NCBI RefSeq assembly: GCF_030577135.1
Contig: NZ_JAUIRR010000001.1
Coordinates: forward strand, 599,561 to 663,560
DNA from: Sulfurimonas sp. hsl 1-7
GTDB taxonomy: Bacteria; Campylobacterota; Campylobacteria; Campylobacterales; Sulfurimonadaceae
Direction: 5' to 3'
Length of the DNA: 64,000 nucleotides
In this document: positions 25,819-34,679 of the stretch, piece after piece
Numbering within the stretch: position 1 is the stretch's first letter
How the letters are laid out: every line of letters starts with the position of its first letter
Program-made: the position numbers and the translations under genes
Notes under the pieces: generated by a model
Database searches by the model: none
What the model was told of the DNA's origin: nothing
Seen by the model: only the letters and a program-made list of their open reading frames with translations

Positions 25819-27948
25819 TTACTCTAAAATAGATCTCATTATCATAGAAGGTCTCCAACGTGATTGAGAACCTTTTGGAAGTAGTTCAAGGTTGAGTTTT
25901 GTTTCCGGATAATACTCTTTAAAAGTCTCGAAAAAGTTATTTATCTGGTCTGTTTCACCAAATAAAGAAAGGTAGTTTTTGACACCTTTTTCAATGCTGC
26001 TTTGCACAACTCTATTATTAACGGAATTTTCTAGCTGAGAGATGTAACACCAAGAAAAAATCGTCGCTAGCGACATATGTTTAGAGTTGATGTTCAGATA
26101 CTTTTCAAGCACCTTTTTAACACCTATTACGTCTCCTGTAACTGCATAGGTATTAGCTATACTTACATCTTCATTCCATTGATCTTGAAGCCATTTTCCT
26201 TCAGGAGTTTCTTGAATATCTTCAAGCTGAGCCATTGCATCGTAAGCCTCTGCCATGTTATTAGATTTTATAGCTAAATAAAATTTTTGTTTTACTTCAA
26301 TATCTTTAAGTATCTCTATCGATTCCTCTTTAAAGTCATCAAAATCTTTTAAAACACTCAAAAGTTTTCCAGCAGTATGCAAGTCATCTTGTGCCAGTGC
26401 ATCATGCGCCTTCATATAAAGGTTGTCCGAAAAACTCATCAGTGTCGTATATTCAGGCAACTCTGTTAAAAAAGGATTCTGTTTAATCAGCTGCATTGCC
26501 ATTTTAAAATCTTTTTTAGAGATAGACTCTCTAAATCTTAAATAGATAGCTGATTTTGTAAAAAGTTCCTGGATAAACTTTGTCTTTTCACTAATCCCAC
26601 GATACGGCATCAACATATCTTTTGCACTCTGTAAAGTTTTTGGATTGAGCATCATCTTTTGTGCTTTTGCAAATGAAGTTTTCCATTTTGTCTCAAGAGC
26701 TCTATAGATTTTTGTATCTTTATATACAGGAAAAGAGTTAGCCAAAGAGTATGCAAGAGCTAACTTATTGTTTCTCGCATTATCTACAAACTTTGGATAC
26801 TGTGCATAATCTAGAAAAAGCTTTTGGATTATCTTATTTTTTGAAGGGATATCTTTAAACTGATTCAATAACAGTTGTGCCCTGCTTCTATCTCCGTTTT
26901 CAAGTGCGATTTTTGCTTTTTCTAATGTTTTTTCCCATAGGTTTGACACTAATTCGTAGATACTTGTGTATCTCAAAATCGGGTTTTTTTCTATCTCCTC
27001 TTGAATCGCTTCAAACTGCTTGTTTTTCAAGAGTATTTTAACTTGTTCAAGTCCCTCAAAAATATCATAATAGATTAAAAAACCATCTTCCGTACCAATG
27101 ATAAGCTCATTTTTTTCTCCGTCAAACTCCATCGCCGTAATAGGTGATGTCATTTTAATAAACCTAGTAGAGATAGCCTCGTAAGTGTTGAGATCATACA
27201 CAAGTACATACCCTAAATGTGTCCCTAAAAATAGGAACCTTTCATCATCACTGATAACCATCTCACGCACATCGTCATGGATACCTTGCAATCTTGTAAT
27301 CACTTTTGATGTGTGGATATTCCATATAATAGCTTTTGAATCTTTATCTATACTAACAAGCTTGTTTTTATTAAAGAACTTGACCTTCATTACCGGAGCA
27401 GCATGAGCTCTAAGTCGTTCTTTTGGAGTCATTGTAACAAGGTTATAAACAGATATTTTTCTGTCATAACTAGCCGTTGCTACCCAATTGGCATTTTTTG
27501 AAAATGCAATATCGTTAATAGTATCTATATGGGAAGGAAGCGTAAACATTAGCTTGCCGCTTTTTACATCGATGGCAAAGATTTTTCCGTCATCTCCGCC
27601 TGAGAGCATAAATCTGTTTAAAGGATCAATTGCTACACATGATGCCTCACCGTGATGTCTGTCAACTTTAGCTACAAGTTTCTTTGTTTTTGCATTGTAA
27701 AGTCTGGACTCCTTGGCATCGGCAGACAGAGATGCAAGATAGTACTGGTCCTGACTAAAGTCAACAACATTTGTCCTATAATCTTTATGCTCAATACCCG
27801 CTTTAAATCCATCCATAAGAGAGAGTGAATCGTTATTAAAAAATCTGATGGTAGTTTCATTATCTATTACTAAAAGTGTGTTGCCTTCTTTATACAGTTT
27901 TAATAACACAATAGGTTTGACAACACTTTTACTTTTGATAACTTTCAT
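25819..27948 (-). CDS. WD40-repeat protein with long helical C terminus
   Basis: 709 residues. The first ~310 form a WD40 beta-propeller of about seven blades (for example GEASCVAIDPLNRFMLSGGDDGKIFAIDVKSGKL is a typical blade, shown here as GGDDGKIFAID; others contain DTINDIAFSKNANWVATASYD). The remaining ~400 residues are helical with repeated hydrophobic-acidic pattern, like TPR/HEAT-type scaffolds. No signal peptide or membrane segment. It starts 3 bases after ilvA and runs with it. Role unknown; a scaffold for protein complexes is plausible from domain type only. Confidence 0.75.
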   Translation of the reverse strand: MKVIKSKSVVKPIVLLKLYKEGNTLLVIDNETTIRFFNNDSLSLMDGFKAGIEHKDYRTNVVDFSQDQYYLASLSADAKESRLYNAKTKKLVAKVDRHHGEASCVAIDPLNRFMLSGGDDGKIFAIDVKSGKLMFTLPSHIDTINDIAFSKNANWVATASYDRKISVYNLVTMTPKERLRAHAAPVMKVKFFNKNKLVSIDKDSKAIIWNIHTSKVITRLQGIHDDVREMVISDDERFLFLGTHLGYVLVYDLNTYEAISTRFIKMTSPITAMEFDGEKNELIIGTEDGFLIYYDIFEGLEQVKILLKNKQFEAIQEEIEKNPILRYTSIYELVSNLWEKTLEKAKIALENGDRSRAQLLLNQFKDIPSKNKIIQKLFLDYAQYPKFVDNARNNKLALAYSLANSFPVYKDTKIYRALETKWKTSFAKAQKMMLNPKTLQSAKDMLMPYRGISEKTKFIQELFTKSAIYLRFRESISKKDFKMAMQLIKQNPFLTELPEYTTLMSFSDNLYMKAHDALAQDDLHTAGKLLSVLKDFDDFKEESIEILKDIEVKQKFYLAIKSNNMAEAYDAMAQLEDIQETPEGKWLQDQWNEDVSIANTYAVTGDVIGVKKVLEKYLNINSKHMSLATIFSWCYISQLENSVNNRVVQSSIEKGVKNYLSLFGETDQINNFFETFKEYYPETKLNLELLPKGSQSRWRPSMIMRSILE

Positions 27949-27951
27949 AAT

Positions 27952-29169
27952 CTACCTGATATACCCTTCTGATTTTAAAGCTGCATAGATCTCATCTTGA
28001 TGCTCTTTACCTTTTGTTTCTACATGTACAGTTACATTCGCATCACCGTAATCGAGTGATACCGACGTTCTGTCATATGCAATATGAACAATGTTTGCAT
28101 TGAGATCTCTTAGTATCTCAGTAAAACGCATCAATGAACCCGGTTTATCAATCAGCGTTACCGTAAGATTCATCTTACGATGTGACTTTATAAGACCTTT
28201 TTCAATGATCACAGAAAGCAGTGTAACATCCATGTTACCGCCGCTTAGAACCACTGCTACATTTTTATCTTTTATATCTTTTACTTTATCGTGTAAAAGT
28301 GCTGCAACACCGACTGCTCCAGCCCCTTCAACAACAAGTTTTTGTTTCTCTAAAAGGTATAAAATTGCACTTGCAATCTCTTCATCATCAACACTGAGTA
28401 CTTCATCTACATATTGCAGGGCATAATCAAGTGTGATCTTTGATGTATCACGAACAGCTATACCATCGGCAATTGTACGAACTTTTGTAGTATCTACGGC
28501 AGTTTTCAACTCATACGAGTTTTTAAATGCAGGTGCACCGCTTGCACTGACACCTATAACTTTCGTCTCAGGAGAAAGCGCTTTAACAGCAGTTGCAATA
28601 CCTGCAATAAGTCCACCGCCACCAATAGGTACGATCACTGCATCTAACTTGTCACACATATCTAGGATCTCTAAACCGACTGTTCCCTGCCCTGCGATAA
28701 CTGCTTCATCTTCAAAAGGGTGTACAAACGTAAGATCATTCTTTTGCGCATACTCTTTTGCATACCCGTACGCTTCATCATAGTTACTACCGTGAAGTAC
28801 AACTTCGGCACCGTAGTGTTTCACACCGTTTACTTTTGTCAGCGGTGTTGATTCAGGCATAACGATTACCGCTTTAATCCCAAAACGACTAGCTGAAAGT
28901 GCTACACCCTGCGCATGATTTCCTGCACTAGCAGCGATAACACCTTTTGCACGTTCATTGTCAGAAAGAGAAGCTATCTTATTGTAAGCGCCGCGAATTT
29001 TAAAAGCACCCGTAATTTGAAGATTTTCTTTTTTTAGAAAGATATTTGCGTTTGTAAGTTCACTTAAATATGGAGCAGAAGCCAGAGGTGTCTTTACTAC
29101 AACTCCCTCTATACGCTTCTGAGCTTGTTTTATAGTTTCTAAATTTACCAAAGATGTGCCTAGCTGCAA
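27952..29169 (-). CDS. ilvA: Threonine ammonia-lyase (threonine deaminase) with C-terminal ACT domain
   Basis: 405 residues. PLP lysine in GAFKIRGAYNKI, the phosphate-cup GGGGL, SAGNHAQG, and a C-terminal ACT domain (LTVTLIDKPGSLMRF). Length fits the TdcB/IlvA short form with one ACT domain. It provides 2-oxobutyrate for isoleucine, consistent with the ilvBH genes nearby. Start overlaps the CoA-binding gene by 10 bases. Confidence 0.93.
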   Translation of the reverse strand: MQLGTSLVNLETIKQAQKRIEGVVVKTPLASAPYLSELTNANIFLKKENLQITGAFKIRGAYNKIASLSDNERAKGVIAASAGNHAQGVALSASRFGIKAVIVMPESTPLTKVNGVKHYGAEVVLHGSNYDEAYGYAKEYAQKNDLTFVHPFEDEAVIAGQGTVGLEILDMCDKLDAVIVPIGGGGLIAGIATAVKALSPETKVIGVSASGAPAFKNSYELKTAVDTTKVRTIADGIAVRDTSKITLDYALQYVDEVLSVDDEEIASAILYLLEKQKLVVEGAGAVGVAALLHDKVKDIKDKNVAVVLSGGNMDVTLLSVIIEKGLIKSHRKMNLTVTLIDKPGSLMRFTEILRDLNANIVHIAYDRTSVSLDYGDANVTVHVETKGKEHQDEIYAALKSEGYIR

Positions 29170-29591
29170 AGATTTCTATGATCAACCATTGCACATTGAT
29201 TTTGTACAACTTTGATACCGGCATTTTTCGCTTTTTCAGCCGCTGCATTGTTTACTATACCTTTTTGTGCCCAAAACACATCGATATCACCACGCTCGAT
29301 ACATGCATCTGCAATCGGGTCTAACGCATCAGGTTTTCTAAAAATGTTTACCATATCAACTTTAAAAGGGATCTCTTTTAAACTTCTATATACCGTCTCA
29401 CCAAGGATCTCATCCTCTTTTGGATACACAGGTACTATTTTGTACCCTTGTGCTTGCATATATGCCGCTACTCTGTAAGAATCTTTTTCAGGATTTGGAG
29501 ACAAACCTAAAACTGCAATAGTTTTTACACTATCAAAAATCTCTTTAACTTCATCCATATTAGAATTTACTGTCGGAAATTCGCACTCCAT
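29160..29591 (-). CDS. CoA-binding domain protein (YccU family)
   Basis: 143 residues with a Rossmann-like CoA_binding domain: AVLGLSPNPEKDSYRVAAYM, IVPVYP, and FWAQKGIVN. Related to the small subunit fold of succinyl-CoA synthetase; function not established in the family. First gene of the ilvA-WD40 run. Confidence 0.88.
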   Translation of the reverse strand: MECEFPTVNSNMDEVKEIFDSVKTIAVLGLSPNPEKDSYRVAAYMQAQGYKIVPVYPKEDEILGETVYRSLKEIPFKVDMVNIFRKPDALDPIADACIERGDIDVFWAQKGIVNNAAAEKAKNAGIKVVQNQCAMVDHRNLCS

Positions 29592-29661
29592 TTTTATCCT
29601 TTGATTATGTTTTTAATGTGATTATATCGAAAAATCTCCAAGTTTTATAGGAACTGTTGCA

Positions 29662-30003
29662 TTATTCCATTGTTAAACTCATCAAATACATCTCTTCACC
29701 GTCTATCACTTCTACATTTATAGATTCGCACTCAGGGCAACAATAATGATTTTTTTCTAAGCTGTTTTCTTCACCGCATTCATGACACCGCACTACAACA
29801 GGTTGTATCTGTATGATAAATTCAGCCTCTTCGCATATAGTTTTCTCTTTAAAACTATTAAATGCAGTTTCAAACAGATGGATTTCAATACCGCTCATCA
29901 CCCCTATTTTTGTAACTATTTTTGTTACTTTTGAGGCCTTATTCTCTTTTGCAAGATCTTCAACTTGATCCAACAATGCCTGTACTACGCTATATTCATG
30001 CAA
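29662..30003 (-). CDS. hypA: Hydrogenase nickel-insertion protein HypA
   Basis: 113 residues when started at TTG 30003, which gives the obligatory MHEYS N terminus with Ni ligand His2. An upstream in-frame ATG at 30087 would bury that histidine inside a 28-residue extension and overlap hypE, so it is rejected. AGGA precedes the TTG at good distance. The zinc site is two CxxC pairs (CHECGEEN and CCPECES). Delivers Ni to the large subunit together with HypB. Last gene of the hypBCDEA operon, 19 bases after hypE. Confidence 0.92.
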   Translation of the reverse strand: MHEYSVVQALLDQVEDLAKENKASKVTKIVTKIGVMSGIEIHLFETAFNSFKEKTICEEAEFIIQIQPVVVRCHECGEENSLEKNHYCCPECESINVEVIDGEEMYLMSLTME

Positions 30004-30022
30004 ACTATTTTCCTTTAAACAT

Positions 30023-31021
30023 CTAACATATCCTAGGCAGCAACTCACCTGTGGGCATCTCAAGAAATCTTTTTGTACCGTGTCCACTTTTGAGTATCAC
30101 TTTAGCGGGATACTCCTGTGTTATCTGTGCTATCTCAACAGAGTTTGCAGAGTTTTCAAATCTTCGAAGAACATTGATCGCTTTAGCTGCATCAGCTTTT
30201 GGTATCGCTAAGATGAAAGTCCCCTCATTTGCCAGATTCATAGCCTCAAAACCGAGCATTTCACAAAGACCGTACACCTCTTGCGATACAGGGATCTTCT
30301 CCTCTTGCACCTCTATACAAATATTTGACTGTTTTGCCCACTCATTTAGCACGGCACTTACACCTCCGCGCGTTGCATCACGCATCGCAGTTATGTTTAT
30401 TCCCTCTTTTATAAGCGCTTCAACTTGAACATAAAGAGATGCACAATCGCTTTGCAGATTACTTGAGAGTTCTATCCCCTCACGTGCTGCAAAAATTGTC
30501 GCACCGTGACACCCTATATCGCGAGAGAGTAAAATGACGTCATCTTCAGATATTTTATTTGCACTCACCCCTTTTTGCTCGATCTCACCGATCCCCGTCG
30601 TGTTTATAAAGATTTTATCGACACTCCCTTTGGGAACCACTTTGGTATCGCCGCTTACAATTACGGCATTGTTTATTGCCAACTCTTTTTTCATAGAATC
30701 TACAATCTTCTCAAGCTCTTCAAGAGAAAAACCCTCCTCTATGATCACCGAACAGGTAAGGTATTTCGGTTTTGCACCCATCATTGCCAGATCGTTACAA
30801 GTTCCGCAAATTGCCAGTTTCCCTATATCTCCACCGGGGAAAAAGATCGGAGAAACCGTAAAACTGTCTGTTGAAAACGCTAACTCCCCGTTATGGATCA
30901 CCGCTGCATCTTCACTTTTTTCTAAGATCTCATTGGCAAAGGCTTTGTAAAACACTTTCGAGATCAGCTCGTTATTCTCTTCACCGCCGTTTCCCATAGC
31001 TAAAGTAATTTGTTTGTTCAT
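30023..31021 (-). CDS. hypE: Hydrogenase maturation protein HypE
   Basis: 332 residues, AIR-synthase-like ATPase that dehydrates a carbamoyl thioester to a cyano group. Ends in the essential PRIC with C-terminal Cys. N-terminal glycine-rich GNGGEENNELI and ATP-binding SGDTKVV blocks are intact. It overlaps hypD by 4 bases. Confidence 0.97.
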   Translation of the reverse strand: MNKQITLAMGNGGEENNELISKVFYKAFANEILEKSEDAAVIHNGELAFSTDSFTVSPIFFPGGDIGKLAICGTCNDLAMMGAKPKYLTCSVIIEEGFSLEELEKIVDSMKKELAINNAVIVSGDTKVVPKGSVDKIFINTTGIGEIEQKGVSANKISEDDVILLSRDIGCHGATIFAAREGIELSSNLQSDCASLYVQVEALIKEGINITAMRDATRGGVSAVLNEWAKQSNICIEVQEEKIPVSQEVYGLCEMLGFEAMNLANEGTFILAIPKADAAKAINVLRRFENSANSVEIAQITQEYPAKVILKSGHGTKRFLEMPTGELLPRIC

Positions 31022-32142
31022 AAAAGATTCCCGTATTTATAATAGGCTGCACAAGCACCCTCGCTACTTACCATACAGCTTCCCATAGGTGTACTCGGTT
31101 TGCATGCAGTTCCAAAGATAGAACACTGCGGCGGAGTAGCCTTACCTTTAAGTATATCTCCGCAAATGCAAAGTTTATGATCGTCAATCAGCTCGCTTTT
31201 TAGAAGTTCTTCGTAGAGTACCTCTGCGTTATAAGCACTATACTCATCCCGAAGTTTGAGTCCGCCGTTTGGAATATCTCCCAAACCTCTAAATCTAAAA
31301 TGTGGCGCTTTTTCAAAATAGTTCTCATTTAAGGTTTGTGCTTTTAAGTTCCCCTCTGTATTTACGGCACGTTTGTACTGCACTTCAAGCTCACATCTTT
31401 TCTGGGCAAACTGTCGTACAATCATAGAGATCGATTCCATTACATCAACAGGCTCAAACCCTCCAACAACTACGGGCTTTTTATACTCACTTGGGAACTT
31501 ATCATAGATCTGACTTCCGCTGATGACACTCACATGACTCGGTCCTAAAAATGCGTCGATCTTACACTCATCATCAGCTAAAAGCAGCTCCATCGCTTCG
31601 GGAACCGTTACATGGTTTATATGAAACAAGATATTTGAGATATTTTGTTTCACGACAACATCTAAAAGTGCCGCGCTCATCGGTGTCGTAGTCTCAAAAC
31701 CGATCGCAAAGAAGATTATTTTTTTCTCGGGATTCTCTTTGGCAATTTTCAGGGTATCGAGCGGCGAATATACAAAACGCACATCAGCACCTTGTGCGCG
31801 TGCATCTTGCAAAGAACCCTTAGAACCCGGGACTTTTATCATATCACCCAAGGTTACAAGGATCACATCCTCTTGCATCGCTAAGATGTAGGCATGGTCT
31901 ATCCGCTCTTTTGGCATGATACAAACAGGGCATCCCGGCCCGTGTAGAAAGTTGATATTCTCAGGCAGTAGTTGTTGCAAACCATACTTCATGATCGTAT
32001 GTGTATGACCGCCGCACACCTCCATAATGTTTATGGGAGAAGAGAGCTTTTTCGCCTCTTCTTCGATCAGCTTTGCATACCCTTGAATCACTTCCGGGTC
32101 TCTAAAACCGGTATAGAGGTCTTTGAGCTGTAGTTCACCCAT
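31018..32142 (-). CDS. hypD: Hydrogenase maturation protein HypD
   Basis: 374 residues. Contains MEVCGGHTHTI, HGPGCPVC, GFETTTP and the C-terminal cluster cysteines (CICGDILKG, C-SIFGTAC). It holds a [4Fe-4S] cluster and, with HypC, assembles the Fe(CN)2CO unit. Start and hypC stop share one base. Confidence 0.97.
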   Translation of the reverse strand: MGELQLKDLYTGFRDPEVIQGYAKLIEEEAKKLSSPINIMEVCGGHTHTIMKYGLQQLLPENINFLHGPGCPVCIMPKERIDHAYILAMQEDVILVTLGDMIKVPGSKGSLQDARAQGADVRFVYSPLDTLKIAKENPEKKIIFFAIGFETTTPMSAALLDVVVKQNISNILFHINHVTVPEAMELLLADDECKIDAFLGPSHVSVISGSQIYDKFPSEYKKPVVVGGFEPVDVMESISMIVRQFAQKRCELEVQYKRAVNTEGNLKAQTLNENYFEKAPHFRFRGLGDIPNGGLKLRDEYSAYNAEVLYEELLKSELIDDHKLCICGDILKGKATPPQCSIFGTACKPSTPMGSCMVSSEGACAAYYKYGNLL

Positions 32143-32432
32143 TATTTGCCTCTATTTGGACAATTATCATCCTCTTCGACCAAGTTTTGCCGCTCTTGCT
32201 CATCCATCTTCTCAACTAATTCGCTGTATACTTTTAAAGACTCCAAAGCATCTGCTTCATCTAGCTTGTTCATAATAAAACCGATGTGTAAAAGTACATA
32301 ATCCCCTATTTTTACATCATCCTCTTCCATCAGATCCAAACCTGCTTCACGAGTAATACCCATAGTATCTACCGTTGCTACGTTTCTCTCTTTATCTATC
32401 TTTACAACTTTGCTTGGAATTGAAAGGCACAT
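32142..32432 (-). CDS. hypC: Hydrogenase maturation chaperone HypC
   Basis: 96 residues beginning MCLSIPSKVV; Cys2 is the Fe-binding residue. C terminus is acidic and extends to ~15 residues beyond the usual 80, ending NCPNRGK. Starts 1 base after hypB. Acts as a shuttle between HypD and the large-subunit precursor. Confidence 0.96.
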   Translation of the reverse strand: MCLSIPSKVVKIDKERNVATVDTMGITREAGLDLMEEDDVKIGDYVLLHIGFIMNKLDEADALESLKVYSELVEKMDEQERQNLVEEDDNCPNRGK

Positions 32433-32433
32433 C

Positions 32434-33234
32434 CTAAGCTCTCATCTTGCGTTTAAATTCGATCCACTCTATAACTCTTTGGATCGAGGCAGGCTCTTTT
32501 ACGCTTACCTCTAAGATGTCAACACCCGGTTTGATTTTTCGTGCCTCTTTTTTTTCATGTTCGAGGTCATAATCAAAGTGCTCTATTAAGTCCATCTTCG
32601 TTATTAAGATCAGATCAGCCTGTCGAAACATTACGGGGTATTTTTCTATCTTGTCACTTCCCTCGGGAACTGAAACCAGAACAATGTTTAAATGGGTTCC
32701 GACATCATACGAAGCGGGACACACAAGATTGCCCACATTTTCTACAAAACACAGATCAATCTCATCAAGCGGCATCGCATGCAATCCCTTGTGAACCATA
32801 AAGGCATCCAAATGGCACGCTGAGCCTGTTTGTATCTGATAGGCAGGGATTCCTTTTGCTTTAATTCTATCAGCATCACGCGAAGTCTCCAAATCCCCCT
32901 CGATAACACCAAATTTAAACTCTGCCAAATCTGCCATAGCTTCAAGCAGTGCAGTTTTTCCGCTTCCCGGTGAGCTCATAAGGTTAATACTCAGTACATT
33001 GTGGTTATCAAAGTGGCTGCGGTTATGCGCTGCTTCATGGTTGTTTTTATCTAAAATCTTTGTAATGACACTTATAGTTTTCGCATCGTTTAACTGCGGG
33101 TTATGGTGCAGTGTTTCATGCGCAGCCTGATGCTCGTGTGAGTGATCATGAGTATGTTCATGATGATGGTGATGATGCTCGTGCCCATCTCCTAAAGTTG
33201 TTCCTGTTATACTACATCCGCAATCTGCACACAT
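32434..33234 (-). CDS. hypB: Hydrogenase nickel-incorporation GTPase HypB, His-rich
   Basis: 266 residues. The N terminus has the high-affinity nickel motif MCADCGC (Cys2, 5, 7) and then a His-rich stretch (about residues 18-45, with six consecutive His) for Ni storage. The G domain has SSPGSGKTALL, ENVGNLVCP and TKMDL. GTP hydrolysis drives Ni transfer. Downstream of the nickel permease gene. Confidence 0.97.
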   Translation of the reverse strand: MCADCGCSITGTTLGDGHEHHHHHHEHTHDHSHEHQAAHETLHHNPQLNDAKTISVITKILDKNNHEAAHNRSHFDNHNVLSINLMSSPGSGKTALLEAMADLAEFKFGVIEGDLETSRDADRIKAKGIPAYQIQTGSACHLDAFMVHKGLHAMPLDEIDLCFVENVGNLVCPASYDVGTHLNIVLVSVPEGSDKIEKYPVMFRQADLILITKMDLIEHFDYDLEHEKKEARKIKPGVDILEVSVKEPASIQRVIEWIEFKRKMRA

Positions 33235-33256
33235 ATATTTTAATCCCTTTAATTAT

Positions 33257-33898
33257 TTATGCCAAAAGCATGTTTGATCCGACTGCTACGGAAACGATTC
33301 CCGCAGCTGCAAACACTCTTCTTACATTTCTCTGATTTGTTAAAAACTCTTTATTGATATATAAAATCACTACCCCGAAGCTTAGAAAAACAACACTTAC
33401 ACCAAATACAAAAGCAAGTACCATAGAAAAATCTACCACCTGATTTTCCAAAACGCCCAGAGTGACAAGCATTCCGCGAACTCCGCCTATCCCCATAAGT
33501 GCGCCCATAGTCCATGCCGATGTCGATGCATAGGAACTGTTATGGGAATGCTCTTTTCCAAAATAGATGTGCATATGCTCTTTGTCATCATGGATGTGTT
33601 TGTTGAGATGTATTTTGTTTGATGCAACCATATACAAAAGATATACACCCATAGCGATAATTACGCTTGAAGCTATTATATCTCCGTACATAGTAACATT
33701 TTCGGGTAAATTATAGCTCTGTAAAATTTTTGCAAATAGAAAAAGTGTGATCCCGTGACCAAAAGCAAACATGATCGTAATCATCATCGTTTTTTTGATG
33801 GACTTTCCTATGGAAAAATCGGCTATAGCAGTTAAATGATCAGCTCCAAATGCATGTAAGATTCCATACCAGAGCATGAGAAAATAAGCCGTTTCCAT
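33257..33898 (-). CDS. Nickel permease (NiCoT/UreH-like)
   Basis: 213 residues with about six membrane segments. HAFGADHLTAI is the HX4DH signature of Ni/Co transporters, and GHGITLF the second conserved segment. A cytoplasmic/loop segment is His-rich (HIHDDKEHMHI and KEHSH). Its position in front of hypB implies Ni2+ supply for the hydrogenase. Substrate inferred from motif and neighbourhood. Confidence 0.85.
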   Translation of the reverse strand: METAYFLMLWYGILHAFGADHLTAIADFSIGKSIKKTMMITIMFAFGHGITLFLFAKILQSYNLPENVTMYGDIIASSVIIAMGVYLLYMVASNKIHLNKHIHDDKEHMHIYFGKEHSHNSSYASTSAWTMGALMGIGGVRGMLVTLGVLENQVVDFSMVLAFVFGVSVVFLSFGVVILYINKEFLTNQRNVRRVFAAAGIVSVAVGSNMLLA

Positions 33899-34038
33899 AT
33901 ATGAGTCCTTATACCGCGTGCGTATATATTCAATTTTAAAAGATTTTATATTACATTACGTAAAACAAACATAAAAAAGCCAATTTCTTAGGTATAAGTA
34001 GTTAAACTTTTAGCAAAACAGTATTTTAAAGGGAAGAT

Positions 34039-34578
34039 GTGAAAGAGTTAGTAGTTTTAGGTGTCGGAAATATCTTACAGCATGATGACGCTATAGCAGT
34101 ATATGCCTCACAGTATATAAGCGACAACTACACTTTTTCACCCGACATAGATATTATAAACGGCGGAGTTGAGGGGATAAACCTTCTCAACTTTTTTATG
34201 GAGTACAAATACATCCTCATTCTTGATGCTATAGATATAGAAGATGAAGCGGGAGCTATTTACCATATCCCCTCAGAGGAGCTTACAGGTTTTGGAGTGA
34301 ATTCCGGAAGTGCGCACGACATTGGAGTACTTCAATGCTTTGAGCTTTTGGAACTGATGGGGAAAAAGGCACCAAAGTCTAGTGTTCTTGGGATCGTACC
34401 ACATAAAATAGATACCCATATAGGTCTAAGCGAAACACTCCACGAAAAATTTGAGATCTACATACAAACACTTCTAAACATTCTTAGCGATCTCAATATA
34501 ACGGCTACAAAAAATGATGCTGAAGTATTTCTTGATGATGTGATCGAGAAGTTTAATAACCCTAGAGGGCTGTATTAG
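34039..34578 (+). CDS. Hydrogenase maturation endopeptidase (HyaD/HybD family)
   Basis: 179 residues, GTG start with AAAGGGAAG upstream. All three predicted metal ligands are present: Asp16 (or 17) in GVGNILQHDDA, Asp63 in ILDAID and His93 in SAHDIG, numbers close to E. coli HybD (16, 62, 93). It cleaves the C-terminal tail of a hydrogenase large subunit after Ni insertion. Divergent from the hyp operon, across a 140-base spacer. A second, substituted paralogue is at 39775-40308. Confidence 0.9.
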   Translation: MKELVVLGVGNILQHDDAIAVYASQYISDNYTFSPDIDIINGGVEGINLLNFFMEYKYILILDAIDIEDEAGAIYHIPSEELTGFGVNSGSAHDIGVLQCFELLELMGKKAPKSSVLGIVPHKIDTHIGLSETLHEKFEIYIQTLLNILSDLNITATKNDAEVFLDDVIEKFNNPRGLY

Positions 34579-34679
34579 AGTTTTTTTATTTCTGCCAAAA
34601 TACAAGTTATTTTTGTTTTTTTAAGTTAATATACATATAATATATCTAATTAAATTGTTTACCTAACAAAAGGATTTAA

